From Gammaproteobacteria bacterium (lineage in GTDB: Bacteria; Pseudomonadota; Gammaproteobacteria; Xanthomonadales; SZUA-36): a stretch of 64,000 nucleotides of DNA. Under the pieces are notes generated by a model. That model searched no databases. It was not told the origin of the DNA and worked only from the letters and a program-made list of their open reading frames with translations. Shown here piece by piece: positions 46,195-55,800 of this stretch (positions are counted from its first letter, which is position 1; every line of letters begins with the position of its first letter). A program made the translations under genes and the position numbers. The DNA is taken from assembly GCA_030431095.1 (NCBI GenBank), contig JAUIJU010000012.1, positions 19,246 to 83,245 of the forward strand. Reading direction: 5' to 3'.

Positions 46195-47105
46195 TCACGA
46201 CGGACCCGGAGCAGTTCCTGGCGACCTTCGCCGAGTTGCCTGCCGACCACGCACGGACCCTGCCGCGGGCGGTGATGATCGTGCTGCCCGAGCAGTTCTA
46301 CGTCGAAACCGAAACCGCCCGGGACAACCGTTACGTCGATACCGTCGCCGAGGCGGACCCGGGCCTGGCCTGGCGCCAGGTCGAGGCCCTGGCGCGCCTG
46401 GTGGAGTCCGCCGGCCTGCCGGTGAAACGCTTCGCGGGCCGCCTGGGCCAGCCCGACGGCATCTTCAGCAACAACGTGTTCGCGACCACCCCCGGCCGAC
46501 TGGTGGTGGGCAGCATGTTTCATCCCACGCGTCAGCCGGAGGCCGACCGCGACGACATCCGTGCCTGGTTCCTGGGCGATCCGGGTTACGAGCTGGTCGA
46601 GCTGTCACAGCGCGACGGCATCGCGGAGCTGACCGGCACCCTGGTCATCGACCGCGCGCGCAACGTCGGTTTTTGTGGCATGAGTCACCGCGTGGACGAG
46701 GCCGGCCTGCAGGCCATGCACGAGGCCCTGGGCCTGGACCTGACCTACCGATTTGATCTCAATGAGGACGAGTACCACACCAACGTGGTGCTCTCGGTGC
46801 TGGCCGGTCGCGCGGCCGTGCTGCACCCGGCGGCCTTCAAGGATGCCGCGGTGCCCGACGTGCTTGCCGCGTGCTATCCGGGGCGTTGCCTGGCGATCAG
46901 CGACGAGGAGAAACACGCGTTCGTCGCCAACTGCATCGCGCTGTCGGACAGTGACCTGTTCATGAGCGCCGCGGCCGAGGCCGCGCTGAGCGATTCGTCG
47001 CGAACCGCGCTCACCGACTGGGGATTCGTCATCCATTCGACGGACCTGTCCGAACCCGAACTGGCGGGCGGGAGTCTCCGCTGCATGATTACCGAGATCT
47101 TTTGA
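46191..47105 (+). CDS. Amidinotransferase / citrulline-hydrolase-like (COG4874-type) protein
   Basis: The 304-residue protein resembles the guanidino-modifying pentein fold: ETETARDNRYVD, DGIFSNNVFAT, CGMSHRVDEAGLQAMHEALG and the C-terminal GGSLRCMITEIF with the probable nucleophilic Cys (about residue 298). These match the pattern of COG4874 proteins, which include citrulline hydrolases (CtlX) and dimethylarginine-hydrolase-like enzymes. The substrate is not determinable here; arginine, citrulline or a methylated arginine are candidates. It overlaps dusA by 4 nt, so the two are cotranscribed. Confidence 0.78.
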   Translation: MITTDPEQFLATFAELPADHARTLPRAVMIVLPEQFYVETETARDNRYVDTVAEADPGLAWRQVEALARLVESAGLPVKRFAGRLGQPDGIFSNNVFATTPGRLVVGSMFHPTRQPEADRDDIRAWFLGDPGYELVELSQRDGIAELTGTLVIDRARNVGFCGMSHRVDEAGLQAMHEALGLDLTYRFDLNEDEYHTNVVLSVLAGRAAVLHPAAFKDAAVPDVLAACYPGRCLAISDEEKHAFVANCIALSDSDLFMSAAAEAALSDSSRTALTDWGFVIHSTDLSEPELAGGSLRCMITEIF

Positions 47106-47224
47106 GGATTGAGGCTCCGGTATGTGGAGATCGTGCCCGCCCCCCGGAAACCCCGTTACCAGCCTGCTGATTCGCTGCGCCTCTCCAAGTGGCGTCTGCC
47201 CCGACCCAAGAATGCCTAGTGGGT

Positions 47225-47330
47225 GGTGTCCTGTCCCCCCTGGTTTGGACCTGTGTGAGCCATGGATGGCGAACGCAGAGCCTACAGGGATGTATTCACG
47301 GCGTGTCCAAACCAGGGGGGACAGGACACC
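47225..47330. repeat. 26-bp inverted repeat, REP/BIME-like element
   Basis: The left arm (47225-47250, beginning GGTGTCCTGTCCCCCC) is the exact reverse complement of the right arm (47305-47330, ending GGGGGGACAGGACACC), with a 54-nt spacer. It lies in the 306-nt non-coding gap 47106-47411. The motif resembles palindromes mobilised by REP-associated tyrosine transposases, but no transposase gene is present here. Copy number elsewhere is unknown. Confidence 0.7.
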
Positions 47331-47411
47331 GCCCCCGCCCCGATCCCCAGGCGGGGCAGCAGCACATCAGGGTTCAGTAGCGATTCAGCAGGGTGGGATA
47401 GAATCGCGCCC

Positions 47412-47642
47412 ATGATGCGGGAATGGAAAAAATGGCTGCTGGCCGCCGTCATCGCCCTGTCGGCGGCGGGCCCGGCCTGGGGCATCAGCCTGCAGGAGGC
47501 CGCCCGCAAGGTGGCCAAGGAGCATGATGCCCGGGTGCTCTCGGCCAAGACGGTGACCCGCAATGGGCGACGGGTGCACGAAATCCGGATCGTCACCAGC
47601 AAAGGCGTGGTGAAGACTGTGCGCGTGCCCGAGGACAGCTGA
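47412..47642 (+). CDS. Small secreted PepSY-like protein
   Basis: The 76-residue protein has a signal peptide (about residues 1-24, ending PAWG) and a short PepSY-type domain (SLQEAARKVAKEHDAR, then VHEIRIVTSKGVVKTVRV). It lies directly before a PhoP-like response regulator, where small PepSY proteins are often found, and may modulate the sensor from the periplasm. TAGAAT at 47399-47404 ends 7 nt before the ATG and no ribosome-binding site is visible, so the mRNA may be leaderless. Confidence 0.75.
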   Translation: MMREWKKWLLAAVIALSAAGPAWGISLQEAARKVAKEHDARVLSAKTVTRNGRRVHEIRIVTSKGVVKTVRVPEDS

Positions 47643-47655
47643 CGAGGAAGGCGCT

Positions 47656-48342
47656 ATGCGAATCCTGATCGTGGAAGACGACGTGGCCCTCCAGGACTCG
47701 GTGGCGGGCCTGCTGCGCGCGGCCGGTTACGCCGTGGACGTGAGTTCCGAGGGCCGTGAGGGCTTGTGGTACGGCGAAGAATATCCCATCGACCTGGCGG
47801 TCATCGACCTCGGCCTGCCGGGCATGTCCGGGCTGGAGCTGATTCGCGCGCTGCGTGAGTCCGAACGGGATTTTCCCATCCTCATCCTGACCGCCCGATC
47901 CGACTGGCAGGACAAGGTGGAGGGCCTGGAAGCCGGCGCCGACGACTACCTCACCAAACCCTTCCACCCCGAAGAGCTCAAGGCGCGGGTCAGCGCGCTG
48001 CTGCGCCGCGCCGCCGGCCACGCGGCGCCGTCGGTTCGGCTGGGCGCGCTGCACATCGACCTGGCCGCCCAGCGGGTGTCGATGGATGAACGCGAAGTGG
48101 ACCTGACCACCTATGAGTACAAGGTCATCGAGTACCTGGCCATGCATCCCGACGAGGTGGTGACCAAGACCACCCTCAGTGAGCACATCTACGAAGAAGA
48201 TGCCGACCGTGACAGCAACGTGATCGAGGTGTTCGTGGGACGACTGCGCAGGAAGCTGGACCCGGAAGGCGAGCTCAAGCCCATCGAGACCCTGCGCGGG
48301 CGGGGCTACCGGCTGAACGTGCGTGGCCTCCAGGGCGCATGA
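47656..48342 (+). CDS. PhoP-like response regulator (OmpR family)
   Basis: The 228-residue protein has a receiver domain with acidic pocket EDD (residues 7-9), phospho-acceptor Asp51 (LAVIDLGLPG) and Lys101 (LTKPF). It is followed by an OmpR-type winged-helix DNA-binding domain (VDLTTYEYKVIEYL, then VFVGRLRRKLDP and the GRGYRLN end). GAGGAAGG precedes the ATG. It overlaps the sensor kinase gene by 20 nt. The pair is PhoP/PhoQ-like; targets are not visible. Confidence 0.93.
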   Translation: MRILIVEDDVALQDSVAGLLRAAGYAVDVSSEGREGLWYGEEYPIDLAVIDLGLPGMSGLELIRALRESERDFPILILTARSDWQDKVEGLEAGADDYLTKPFHPEELKARVSALLRRAAGHAAPSVRLGALHIDLAAQRVSMDEREVDLTTYEYKVIEYLAMHPDEVVTKTTLSEHIYEEDADRDSNVIEVFVGRLRRKLDPEGELKPIETLRGRGYRLNVRGLQGA

Positions 48343-49735
48343 CGAATCCCTGAACCCGGCGCCGGAGGCGTCCGTTCCGGGCCGGCGCCCGGCCTCGCTG
48401 CGCCTGCGGTTCACGCTGCTGGCCACCGGCACACTGGTGGTGTCGCTGGGGCTGGTGGGCCTGGCCCTGGACCGCGCCCACCTGCGCAGCGCCGAGGCGG
48501 GCCTGCGCCAGCAAATGGGCACCTGGTCTTACGGGGTGATGGCGGCCATGGACGTGGGCCTGGACCGTTCGGTACGCCTCACCGTGCGCCCGACCGACCC
48601 CTTGCTGGTGCAGCCCGGCTCCGGGGTGTATGCAGTCATCAAATCGCCCTCGGACCAGTGGGAGTCGCCTTCCACGCTGGGCGTGATCCTGCCTGAGCTG
48701 CCGCAATTGGCCGCCGGCGAATCGGTGGACAATCCGCCTTCGGACGCGTTTCCCTTTTACCGTCAGGCCTTCGGCCTGGACTGGCAGCTCGAAACCGGGC
48801 AGATGGAACCCCTGACCGTCACCGTACTGGCCCACCAGGACCAGCTGGATGGCGTGGTCGCCTCGTTCCGCCGGGGGCTGTGGCGCTCGCTGGGCGCGGC
48901 GGCGGTGGTACTGGCCCTGGCCCAGGGGTTGTTCGCCGCCATCAGCCTGCGGCCGTTACGCAAGGTGGCGGCCGACGTGGCGCGGGTGGAGGCCGGCGAG
49001 GCCAGTCGCCTGCCCGGGCCGTACCCGGTGGAACTTGAGCCCCTGACGCGCAACGTGGACCGGTTGCTGACCACCGAGCAGGCCAACCAGGCGCGGTACC
49101 GCAATGCCCTGGACTCGCTGGCGCACAGCCTCAAGACGCCACTGGCCGTGCTCAAGGCCGGGCAGGGCGAGGACCCGGCCAGGCGCCGCGCCCTGGAGGA
49201 CATGGAGTTGCTCATCGCCACGCGCCTGGAGCGCGCCGCGGCGGGCACGCGCCGCGCCATGGCCGCGCCGGTGGCCGTCGAGCCGCTGGCGGAGCGTGTC
49301 GTCGCGTCCCTGCGAAAGGTGCATTCTCAGGATTTGCGAGACCTGCGGTGCACCATCGAGCCTGGCCTGAAGTTTTACGGAGAAGCACGTGACCTGCTGG
49401 AACTGCTGGGCAATCTGCTGGACAACGCCTGCAAGTACGGCGACGGCCGGGTGCGCCTGGCGGCCCGGGCCGAGGGCGCCGGCGTCCGCCCGGGCATCCG
49501 TCTCGTGGTGGGGAATGGAACGGCGCGGGAGAACTGGGATCCCGCGGCGCTTGAAGGCCTGGTGCGACGCGGCCGCCGCGGTGACGAGCGCGCCGAGGGT
49601 CACGGCCTGGGCCTCACCATTGTCTCCGAGGTGGCCAGCGCCTATGGTGGGCGCCTGGACTTCGGCCGCTCCGAACTGGGTGGCGCGGAGGTCACCGTCA
49701 CCCTCCCGCCGGAAGGCGGACGCGAACCATCCTGA
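48323..49735 (+). CDS. PhoQ-like sensor histidine kinase
   Basis: The 470-residue kinase has a first membrane helix (about residues 32-50), a periplasmic sensor domain (about 50-185), a second helix (about 188-208), a HAMP-like linker, the H-box LAHSLKTPLAVL with His268, the N-box NLLDNACKYG, and the G-rich ATP lid GHGLGLTI. The wording of the H-box is PhoQ-like. ATG 48323 overlaps the regulator's end; a later in-frame start would remove only the cytoplasmic N-terminus. Confidence 0.92.
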   Translation: MASRAHDESLNPAPEASVPGRRPASLRLRFTLLATGTLVVSLGLVGLALDRAHLRSAEAGLRQQMGTWSYGVMAAMDVGLDRSVRLTVRPTDPLLVQPGSGVYAVIKSPSDQWESPSTLGVILPELPQLAAGESVDNPPSDAFPFYRQAFGLDWQLETGQMEPLTVTVLAHQDQLDGVVASFRRGLWRSLGAAAVVLALAQGLFAAISLRPLRKVAADVARVEAGEASRLPGPYPVELEPLTRNVDRLLTTEQANQARYRNALDSLAHSLKTPLAVLKAGQGEDPARRRALEDMELLIATRLERAAAGTRRAMAAPVAVEPLAERVVASLRKVHSQDLRDLRCTIEPGLKFYGEARDLLELLGNLLDNACKYGDGRVRLAARAEGAGVRPGIRLVVGNGTARENWDPAALEGLVRRGRRGDERAEGHGLGLTIVSEVASAYGGRLDFGRSELGGAEVTVTLPPEGGREPS

Positions 49736-49742
49736 AGGTTTC

Positions 49743-50513
49743 ATGGAACGACTGTTGGACATTATGCGCCGGCTCCGCGACCCCGAGTCGGGTTGCCCCT
49801 GGGACGTGGCGCAGAGCTTCGAAACCATTGCGCCGTACACCATCGAGGAAGCCTACGAGGTGGCGGACGCCATCCGTCGCGACGAGCCGGACGACCTGCG
49901 CGACGAGCTCGGCGACCTGCTGCTGCAGGTCGTGTTCCACGCGCAGATGGCCGACGAACGAGGCTGGTTCGGCTTCGCCGACGTGGCAACCGCGATCAGC
50001 GACAAGATGGAACGGCGCCACCCGCACGTGTTTGGCAATGACGACATCGACAGCGCCGAGGCCCAGACCGTGGCCTGGGAGGCGCAAAAGGCCACGGAGC
50101 GAAAGGCGCAGGGCCTGCACAGCCTGATGGACGGCGTGGCCGCCGGCCTGCCGGAATGGATGCGAGCCAAAAAGCTGCAGAAACGCGCCGCCGGCGCCGG
50201 TTTCGACTGGCCGGGTCCCGCGCCCGTGCTGGACAAGCTGACCGAGGAAACCGGTGAAGTGGCCGAGGCCATTGCGGACGGCGACCGGGCAAAGATCACC
50301 GAAGAGATTGGCGACCTCCTGTTCGCCGCCGTGAACCTGGCCCGGCAGCTGAACGTGGATCCCGGCGACGCCCTGCGTGGCGCCAACGCCAAGTTCGAAG
50401 CGCGATTCCGGGCCATGGAGGACCTCGCCGGCGGTGCGGATGCGCTGGCCGCGCTGGACCTCGAGGCGCAGGAGCGGTTGTGGGTCGCGGTGAAAGCGGG
50501 GGAAATCACGTGA
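49743..50513 (+). CDS. mazG: Nucleoside triphosphate pyrophosphohydrolase MazG
   Basis: The 256-residue enzyme hydrolyses NTPs to NMP and pyrophosphate, probably clearing aberrant nucleotides. It has two MazG domains: TIEEAYEVADAI with LRDELGDLLLQVVFHAQ in the first, and KLTEETGEVAEAI with ITEEIGDLLFAAVNLAR in the second, carrying the metal-binding Glu/Asp residues. CPWD at residue 18-21 is typical of the N-terminus. ATG 49743 lies 7 nt after the kinase gene. Confidence 0.95.
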   Translation: MERLLDIMRRLRDPESGCPWDVAQSFETIAPYTIEEAYEVADAIRRDEPDDLRDELGDLLLQVVFHAQMADERGWFGFADVATAISDKMERRHPHVFGNDDIDSAEAQTVAWEAQKATERKAQGLHSLMDGVAAGLPEWMRAKKLQKRAAGAGFDWPGPAPVLDKLTEETGEVAEAIADGDRAKITEEIGDLLFAAVNLARQLNVDPGDALRGANAKFEARFRAMEDLAGGADALAALDLEAQERLWVAVKAGEIT

Positions 50514-51985
50514 GCGGCTGGCTCCAGTCCCTCGACCCCATCAGTCTCACCATCGGCATCCTCTCCGGGCTGCTGTTCGCCCTGGTCGCCGGCATCCTGG
50601 CATGGCGTTCGGGCGCACGGCGCGGCCGCGAGGCGGCGGACGTGGAAACCACCGCCCTGCGCGGTGAACTCGAGCTGGAAGCCAAGGCGCTGGAAGCCGT
50701 GCGTCGCGAGGCCGGGGTGCTGGACGAAGCGCTGGACGAAGCGAAACGCGAGCTGGCCGTGGTGTCCGCGCGCATGGAGGAACAACAGGCTCACTTCGAG
50801 CGCGAGCGCGGTAACCAGCATGACGCGGAGAAGCGCTGGACGGAGAACTTCGAGCGCCTGTCCGGGCGCATACTCGAGAACCGCGCAAAGCAGTTTTCCG
50901 AGCTCAGCGAAAAGCAGCTCGAGACGCTGCTCAAGCCCCTGAGCAAGGATCTGCAGACCTTTCGCGGGCAGGTGGAGCAGTCCCACAAGCAGGAGTTGGA
51001 GCAGCACGCGGCCCTGCGCGAGCGCCTGCAGCAGCTCGAACATCTCAACGAGCAGCTGCACGAGGACGCTCGCAACCTGACCCGGGCCCTGACCGCGGAC
51101 GTCAAGTCCCAGGGGGGCTGGGGCGAACAGCAGCTGGAAAAGCTGCTGGAAATGAGCGGCCTGAAGAAAGGCGAGAACTACCACACGCAGTTCTCCGTCA
51201 CGGGGCGCGATGGCGAGCGTTTGCAGCCCGACCTGGTGCTGTTGCTGCCCGAGGGCCGCACCATCGTCATGGATTCCAAAGTCTCCCTGACCGCCTGGGC
51301 GCGGCTCCAGGCGGCCGAAGACGAAGCCGAGCGGGAACGCCAGCTGGCTGACCACGTCAGGTCGATCAAGGCGCACATCGACGGACTCAGCGCCAGGAAC
51401 TACGCCGGCGTGGAGGAACTCAACGCACTGGATTTCGTGCTCATGTTCGTGCCCGTGGAGGCGTCCCTGATCGCCGCGCTGCACCAGGATCCGGGCCTGC
51501 CCGAGTACGCCCTGAAAAAGCGCGTCGCGCTGCTGTCCCCGGCCAATTTCCTGGCCACGGTACGCACCGTGGCCTCGGTGTGGATGGTGCACAAGCAGAA
51601 CACCCACGCCCGGGACATCGCCGCCCGCGCCGGTCTGCTGTACGACAAGTTCGTGGGATTCACCGAGAACCTCGCCCAGGTGGGCGAGCGCCTGAAGCAG
51701 GCGCGCCGTGCCTATGACAGCGCGCTGGGCCAGCTTTCCACCGGCCCGGGTAACCTGGTGGGCCAGGCCGAAAAGCTGCGCAAGCTGGGCGCCAAGCACC
51801 AGAAGCAGCTCGACGAGGGCCTGACCGAGCGGGCCGAGGTGACCCCCGGGATGCTGGCGGCGGCGTCGGATGATGCCGTCAAAGTCGATGAAAGCGATAG
51901 CACCGGCGAGGTGGAAGAGGACAGTGGCGGCGTTGATGAAGGCACCGGAACGGTCGAAGAGGACGCCGGCAAGGCCGGCGAATGA
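50510..51985 (+). CDS. rmuC: DNA recombination protein RmuC
   Basis: The 491-residue protein has an N-terminal membrane helix (about residues 12-30), a long coiled coil (about 35-185) and a nuclease-like core domain (QGGWGEQQLEKLLEMSGL, PDLVLLLPEGRTIVMDSKVSL, ALDFVLMFVPVEASLIAAL). RmuC limits DNA inversions; biochemical activity is not established. The GTG at 50510 overlaps the mazG stop as GTGA with GGGGGAAATCAC upstream, and is preferred to ATG 50480. An acidic tail of about 45 residues ends the protein. Confidence 0.93.
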   Translation: MSGWLQSLDPISLTIGILSGLLFALVAGILAWRSGARRGREAADVETTALRGELELEAKALEAVRREAGVLDEALDEAKRELAVVSARMEEQQAHFERERGNQHDAEKRWTENFERLSGRILENRAKQFSELSEKQLETLLKPLSKDLQTFRGQVEQSHKQELEQHAALRERLQQLEHLNEQLHEDARNLTRALTADVKSQGGWGEQQLEKLLEMSGLKKGENYHTQFSVTGRDGERLQPDLVLLLPEGRTIVMDSKVSLTAWARLQAAEDEAERERQLADHVRSIKAHIDGLSARNYAGVEELNALDFVLMFVPVEASLIAALHQDPGLPEYALKKRVALLSPANFLATVRTVASVWMVHKQNTHARDIAARAGLLYDKFVGFTENLAQVGERLKQARRAYDSALGQLSTGPGNLVGQAEKLRKLGAKHQKQLDEGLTERAEVTPGMLAAASDDAVKVDESDSTGEVEEDSGGVDEGTGTVEEDAGKAGE

Positions 51986-52831
51986 TCAGGCCGGGCGCCG
52001 CCCCAGCGTGACGCGATCCCGGCCGGCCAGGTCCGGGCGGGTGGTCACCTCTGAATAGCCCGTGGACGCCAGCAGGTCGCGCACGTCCTCGCCCTGCATG
52101 TCCCCGTGCTCGAACAGCAGCCACCCATTCGGCGCCAGGCGTTCCAGGGCCTCGGCGCCGATGGCGCGGAACGCGGCCAGGGCGTCCGGCCCCGGCGTCA
52201 GCGCGCCGCGCGGTTCGAAACGCAGGTCGCCGCGCTGCAGGTGCGGGTCGTCTTCGGCCACGTAGGGCGGGTTGCTCACCACCAGGTCCCAGGCGCCCTC
52301 GAGGGGGGCGCACCAGGCGCCCAGGGAGAACGTGGCGTTGCCGATGGCCAGGCGCCGTGCATTGCCGCGAGCGGTTTCCACGGCGGCCGGACTGATGTCG
52401 GTGCCCAGCACTGCGGCATGCGGCCGCTCCCGGGCCAGCGCCAGGGCGATGGCGCCGGAGCCGGTGCCGATGTCCGCCACCCGCAGCGACCGGTTCTGCG
52501 GCAATCGCTCCAGGGCCGCCTCCACCAGCAGTTCCGTTTCCGGCCGCGGGATCAGCACGTCCGGATTCACCTGCAGCGACAGCGACCAGAACTCCCGCTC
52601 CCCGATCAGATAGGCCAGCGGCTCTCCCCGGATTCGGCGCTGGACCAGGGCCTGGAAGGCCTCGGCCCGCGGGTAGGGGATTTCCTGTTCCGGGTGGGTG
52701 TAGAGAAAGGAGCGGCTCACGTCCAGCGCGTGGGCCAGCAGCAACTCCGCTTCCAGGTCCGGTGTGCTGTCGGGGTTGGCGACTTCGCGCAGTCGCTGAC
52801 GCGCCGCGCGCAGGTGGTCGCGCAGTTTCAC
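51986..52831 (-). CDS. prmC: Peptide chain release factor N5-glutamine methyltransferase
   Basis: The 281-residue SAM-dependent enzyme methylates the GGQ glutamine of RF1/RF2. The N-terminal helical domain is followed by the SAM motif VADIGTGSGAIALALA (about residues 117-132), TDISPAAVETARGNA and the catalytic NPPY motif (SNPPYVAEDD, about residue 185). It converges tail to tail with rmuC, with no base between the stops, and overlaps the RND gene upstream by 4 nt. It is unusual to find it behind an efflux pair rather than with prfA. Confidence 0.95.
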   Translation of the reverse strand: MKLRDHLRAARQRLREVANPDSTPDLEAELLLAHALDVSRSFLYTHPEQEIPYPRAEAFQALVQRRIRGEPLAYLIGEREFWSLSLQVNPDVLIPRPETELLVEAALERLPQNRSLRVADIGTGSGAIALALARERPHAAVLGTDISPAAVETARGNARRLAIGNATFSLGAWCAPLEGAWDLVVSNPPYVAEDDPHLQRGDLRFEPRGALTPGPDALAAFRAIGAEALERLAPNGWLLFEHGDMQGEDVRDLLASTGYSEVTTRPDLAGRDRVTLGRRPA

Positions 52832-55800
52832 CGCTCCCCGGGTGCTTCATCCACCCGGCGCCATGGCAATACGTGATCCCACGCGGTGCGCCACCACTGC
52901 CCGAACTCGTGCAGGATCACGTACAGGGCGGGAATCAGGATCAGCGTGATGCCGGTGGCGAACACGATGCCGAAGGCCAGCGAGGCGGCCATCGGAATCA
53001 CCAGCTGCGCCTGCAGGCTTTTCTCGAAAATGGTGATCGGCGCCAGGCCCAGGAACGTGGTCAGCGAGGTCAGCAGGATGGCCCGGAAGCGTGAACGCGC
53101 GCCGTGGAGGGCGGCCTCCACCACCCCTTCGCCTTCCGCCCGCTTGCGGTTGATGTTGTCCACCAGGATCAGGCTGTCGTTCACCACCACGCCGGACAGG
53201 GCGATGATGCCGAAATAGCTGAACATGGACACGGGAATGCCCAGGATCAGGTGTCCGAAGAGGGCGCCGATGATGCCGAAGGGGATCACGGACATGATAA
53301 TCAGAGGCTGGGTGTAGGAACGCAGCGGGATCGCCATCAGCGCGAATATCAGGAACAGCGCCAGCATGGCGCCCCGGGTCAGTTCCTGCATGACCTGTTG
53401 CTGGTCCTGGCTGGAACCGCTGAGCCGGGGGCGAACCCCGGGGAACTGGGACAGCACCTCGGGCAGCTCGCGGCTCATGATGTCACGGGTGATGCGTTCG
53501 GGTTCGGCGGTGTCCTTGTCCACCTCGGCGGTCACGCGCACCGCGCGTTCACGGTCGAAGCGCTGGATCAGCAGCGGCGATTCGGTGAACTCGATGCTGG
53601 CCACCGCCTCGAAAGGCACGCGCCCGCCGTCCGGGGTGCGGATGCGCATGTTCTCGAGGTAGCCCACCGAGTCGCGCTCGTCCTCGGGAAAGCGCACCAT
53701 GACGCGCACCTCGTCCTGGCCGCGCTGCACGCGCTGCACCTCGTCGCCGTAGAATCCGGCGCGCACCTGCTGTGCCAGGTCCTGCAGCGTCAGGCCCAGC
53801 GCCTCGGCCTCGGGCTTGATGTCCAGCCGGATTTCCGGCCGGCCGCGTTCGTAGCTGTTGCGAATGTCGTACACCCCCTCGTAACGGCGAAAACGCTGCT
53901 CCAGTTCCTGCGCGGCACGCCCCACCTGGTCGATGTTGGCCCCGATCAGCTGAATGGAAATCGCCGGGCCACCACCCGGGCCGGTGGCGCCGCTGAAACC
54001 CAGCTGCTTGACGCCGGGAATCTCGCCCACGGCCTCGCGCCAGCGGCGCAGCACTTCCGGGCCATCCATGGGATTGACCTCGCCCTTGACCAGTTCGGCG
54101 ATGATCTGGCCCGATGTCTCGTTGCGCGCAAAAGACAGCACGTGCTGCACCACCTCGCCGGCGTCCTGACCCAGGTCCTGGCTGGCTTCGCGATCGACCT
54201 GCCACAGTCCGGCCTGGACGCGGGTCAAGGCATCGTGGGTCACGTGGGCCGGCGTGCCTTCGTTCATCTGCAGGTCCACCTGCAGGAAGTCCGCCGCGAT
54301 GTCCGGAAAGAACACGGAGCGCAATATGCCGCCGACCACCAGGCCGATCGACAGAATCAGGGCGGCCACGAAGGCCGACAGGGTCAGGTAGCGCCGCCGC
54401 AGGCAACGCGCCAGGAAGGGGCTGTAGTAGCGGTCGACGAAGGTGTGCAGGCCCTCGGAAAACACCCGCTGGAAGCGGACGAAGGGGTTGTGGGTGTTCT
54501 CGTCATAGTGGCGGATCTTCATGTGCGCCAGGTGGGCCGGCAGGATCAGCTTGGATTCCACGATGGAGAACACCAGGCACAGGATCACCACCCATCCCAT
54601 GGCCTCGAAGAAAATGCCGCTGGTGCCGGTGACCAGCAGCGTGGGCAGGAAGGCGGCGATGGTGGTCAGCACGCCGAAGGTCGCGGGTACGGCCACCTTG
54701 TGTACGCCTTCCACGATGTTCTCCACCGAGTGGCCCTTGGCGCGCATGTTGGTGTAGGCGGATTCGCCCACGACGATGGCGTCGTCCACCACGATGCCCA
54801 GCACCACGATAAACCCGAACAGGCTGATCATGTTCACGGTCACGCCCAGGTTGGGCATGAACAGGAACGTACCCAGGAACGCCACCGGCAGGCCGACCAT
54901 GACCCAGAATGCCAGTTTCAGGCGCAGGAACAGCGCCAGCGACAGGAACACCAGCACCGCGCCGATCACCAGGTTCTCCAGCATCATGTCGAGGCGGCCC
55001 CGCAGGTAGTGCGAGATGTCGGCCCAGGTGGCGATGTTGATGCCTTCGGGCAGGTTGGCCTGTTTGGCCTCGACCCACTCGGACAGGGTCGCGGAGATGT
55101 CGAGTTCGGACTGGTCGCCGGCGGAGTTCACCTGGATGGTGATCGCGTCGCGGCCATCGAACTTGGAATAGCTGTCGTACTGCACGAACTCGTCGCGGAT
55201 GTCGGCCACGTCCTTGAGCAGAACCCGCGTGCCGTCCGGATTGGTGCGGATCACGATGTCCTCGAAATCCGCGCCGACGTAGGCCTGGCCCTTGGTGCGC
55301 AGCTGGATGTCGCCGGACTCGGCGCGGATCGCGCCGGCGGGCAGGTCCAGCGAGCCGCGTCGCACCGCCTGGGCCACCTCGGCCAGGGTCAGGTCGTACG
55401 ACTGCAGCGTGTGTTCGCTGACCTCGATGCTGATCTCGTAATCGCGCCCACCCAGCACCTGGGCACGGGTGATGCCGGGCAGGGTGACGATCTCGTCGCG
55501 GGTCTGGCGTGCGAATTCCTTGAGGGTGCGCTCATCGACGTCGCCGTAAACCGTCACCATGGTGACCTGCTGTTCGAAGCGGGTGCGTGAGACCACGGGT
55601 TTTTCCGTGTTGTCGGGAAAGGTGGGAATCGCGTCGACGCGGGACTTGATCTCATCCATGACCTCGGCGACGTCGTACTCGCTCATCACCTCGGCCTGCA
55701 CCGTGCCGCTGCCGCGGCGCGCGGTGGAAATGATCTCCTCGATGCCCTGGATGTCTTCGATGGCCTCCTCGATTTTGACCAGGATGCCTTCTTCCACGTC

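Noticed and set aside
49853..51799. 648-codon minus-strand frame opposite mazG and rmuC
   Set aside because: Antisense shadow of two clear genes with no motifs.
53104..55590. 828-codon plus-strand open frame antisense to the RND permease
   Set aside because: Composition (His/Gln/Gly/Ala-rich) is that of an antisense shadow, and the opposite strand carries a complete RND protein.
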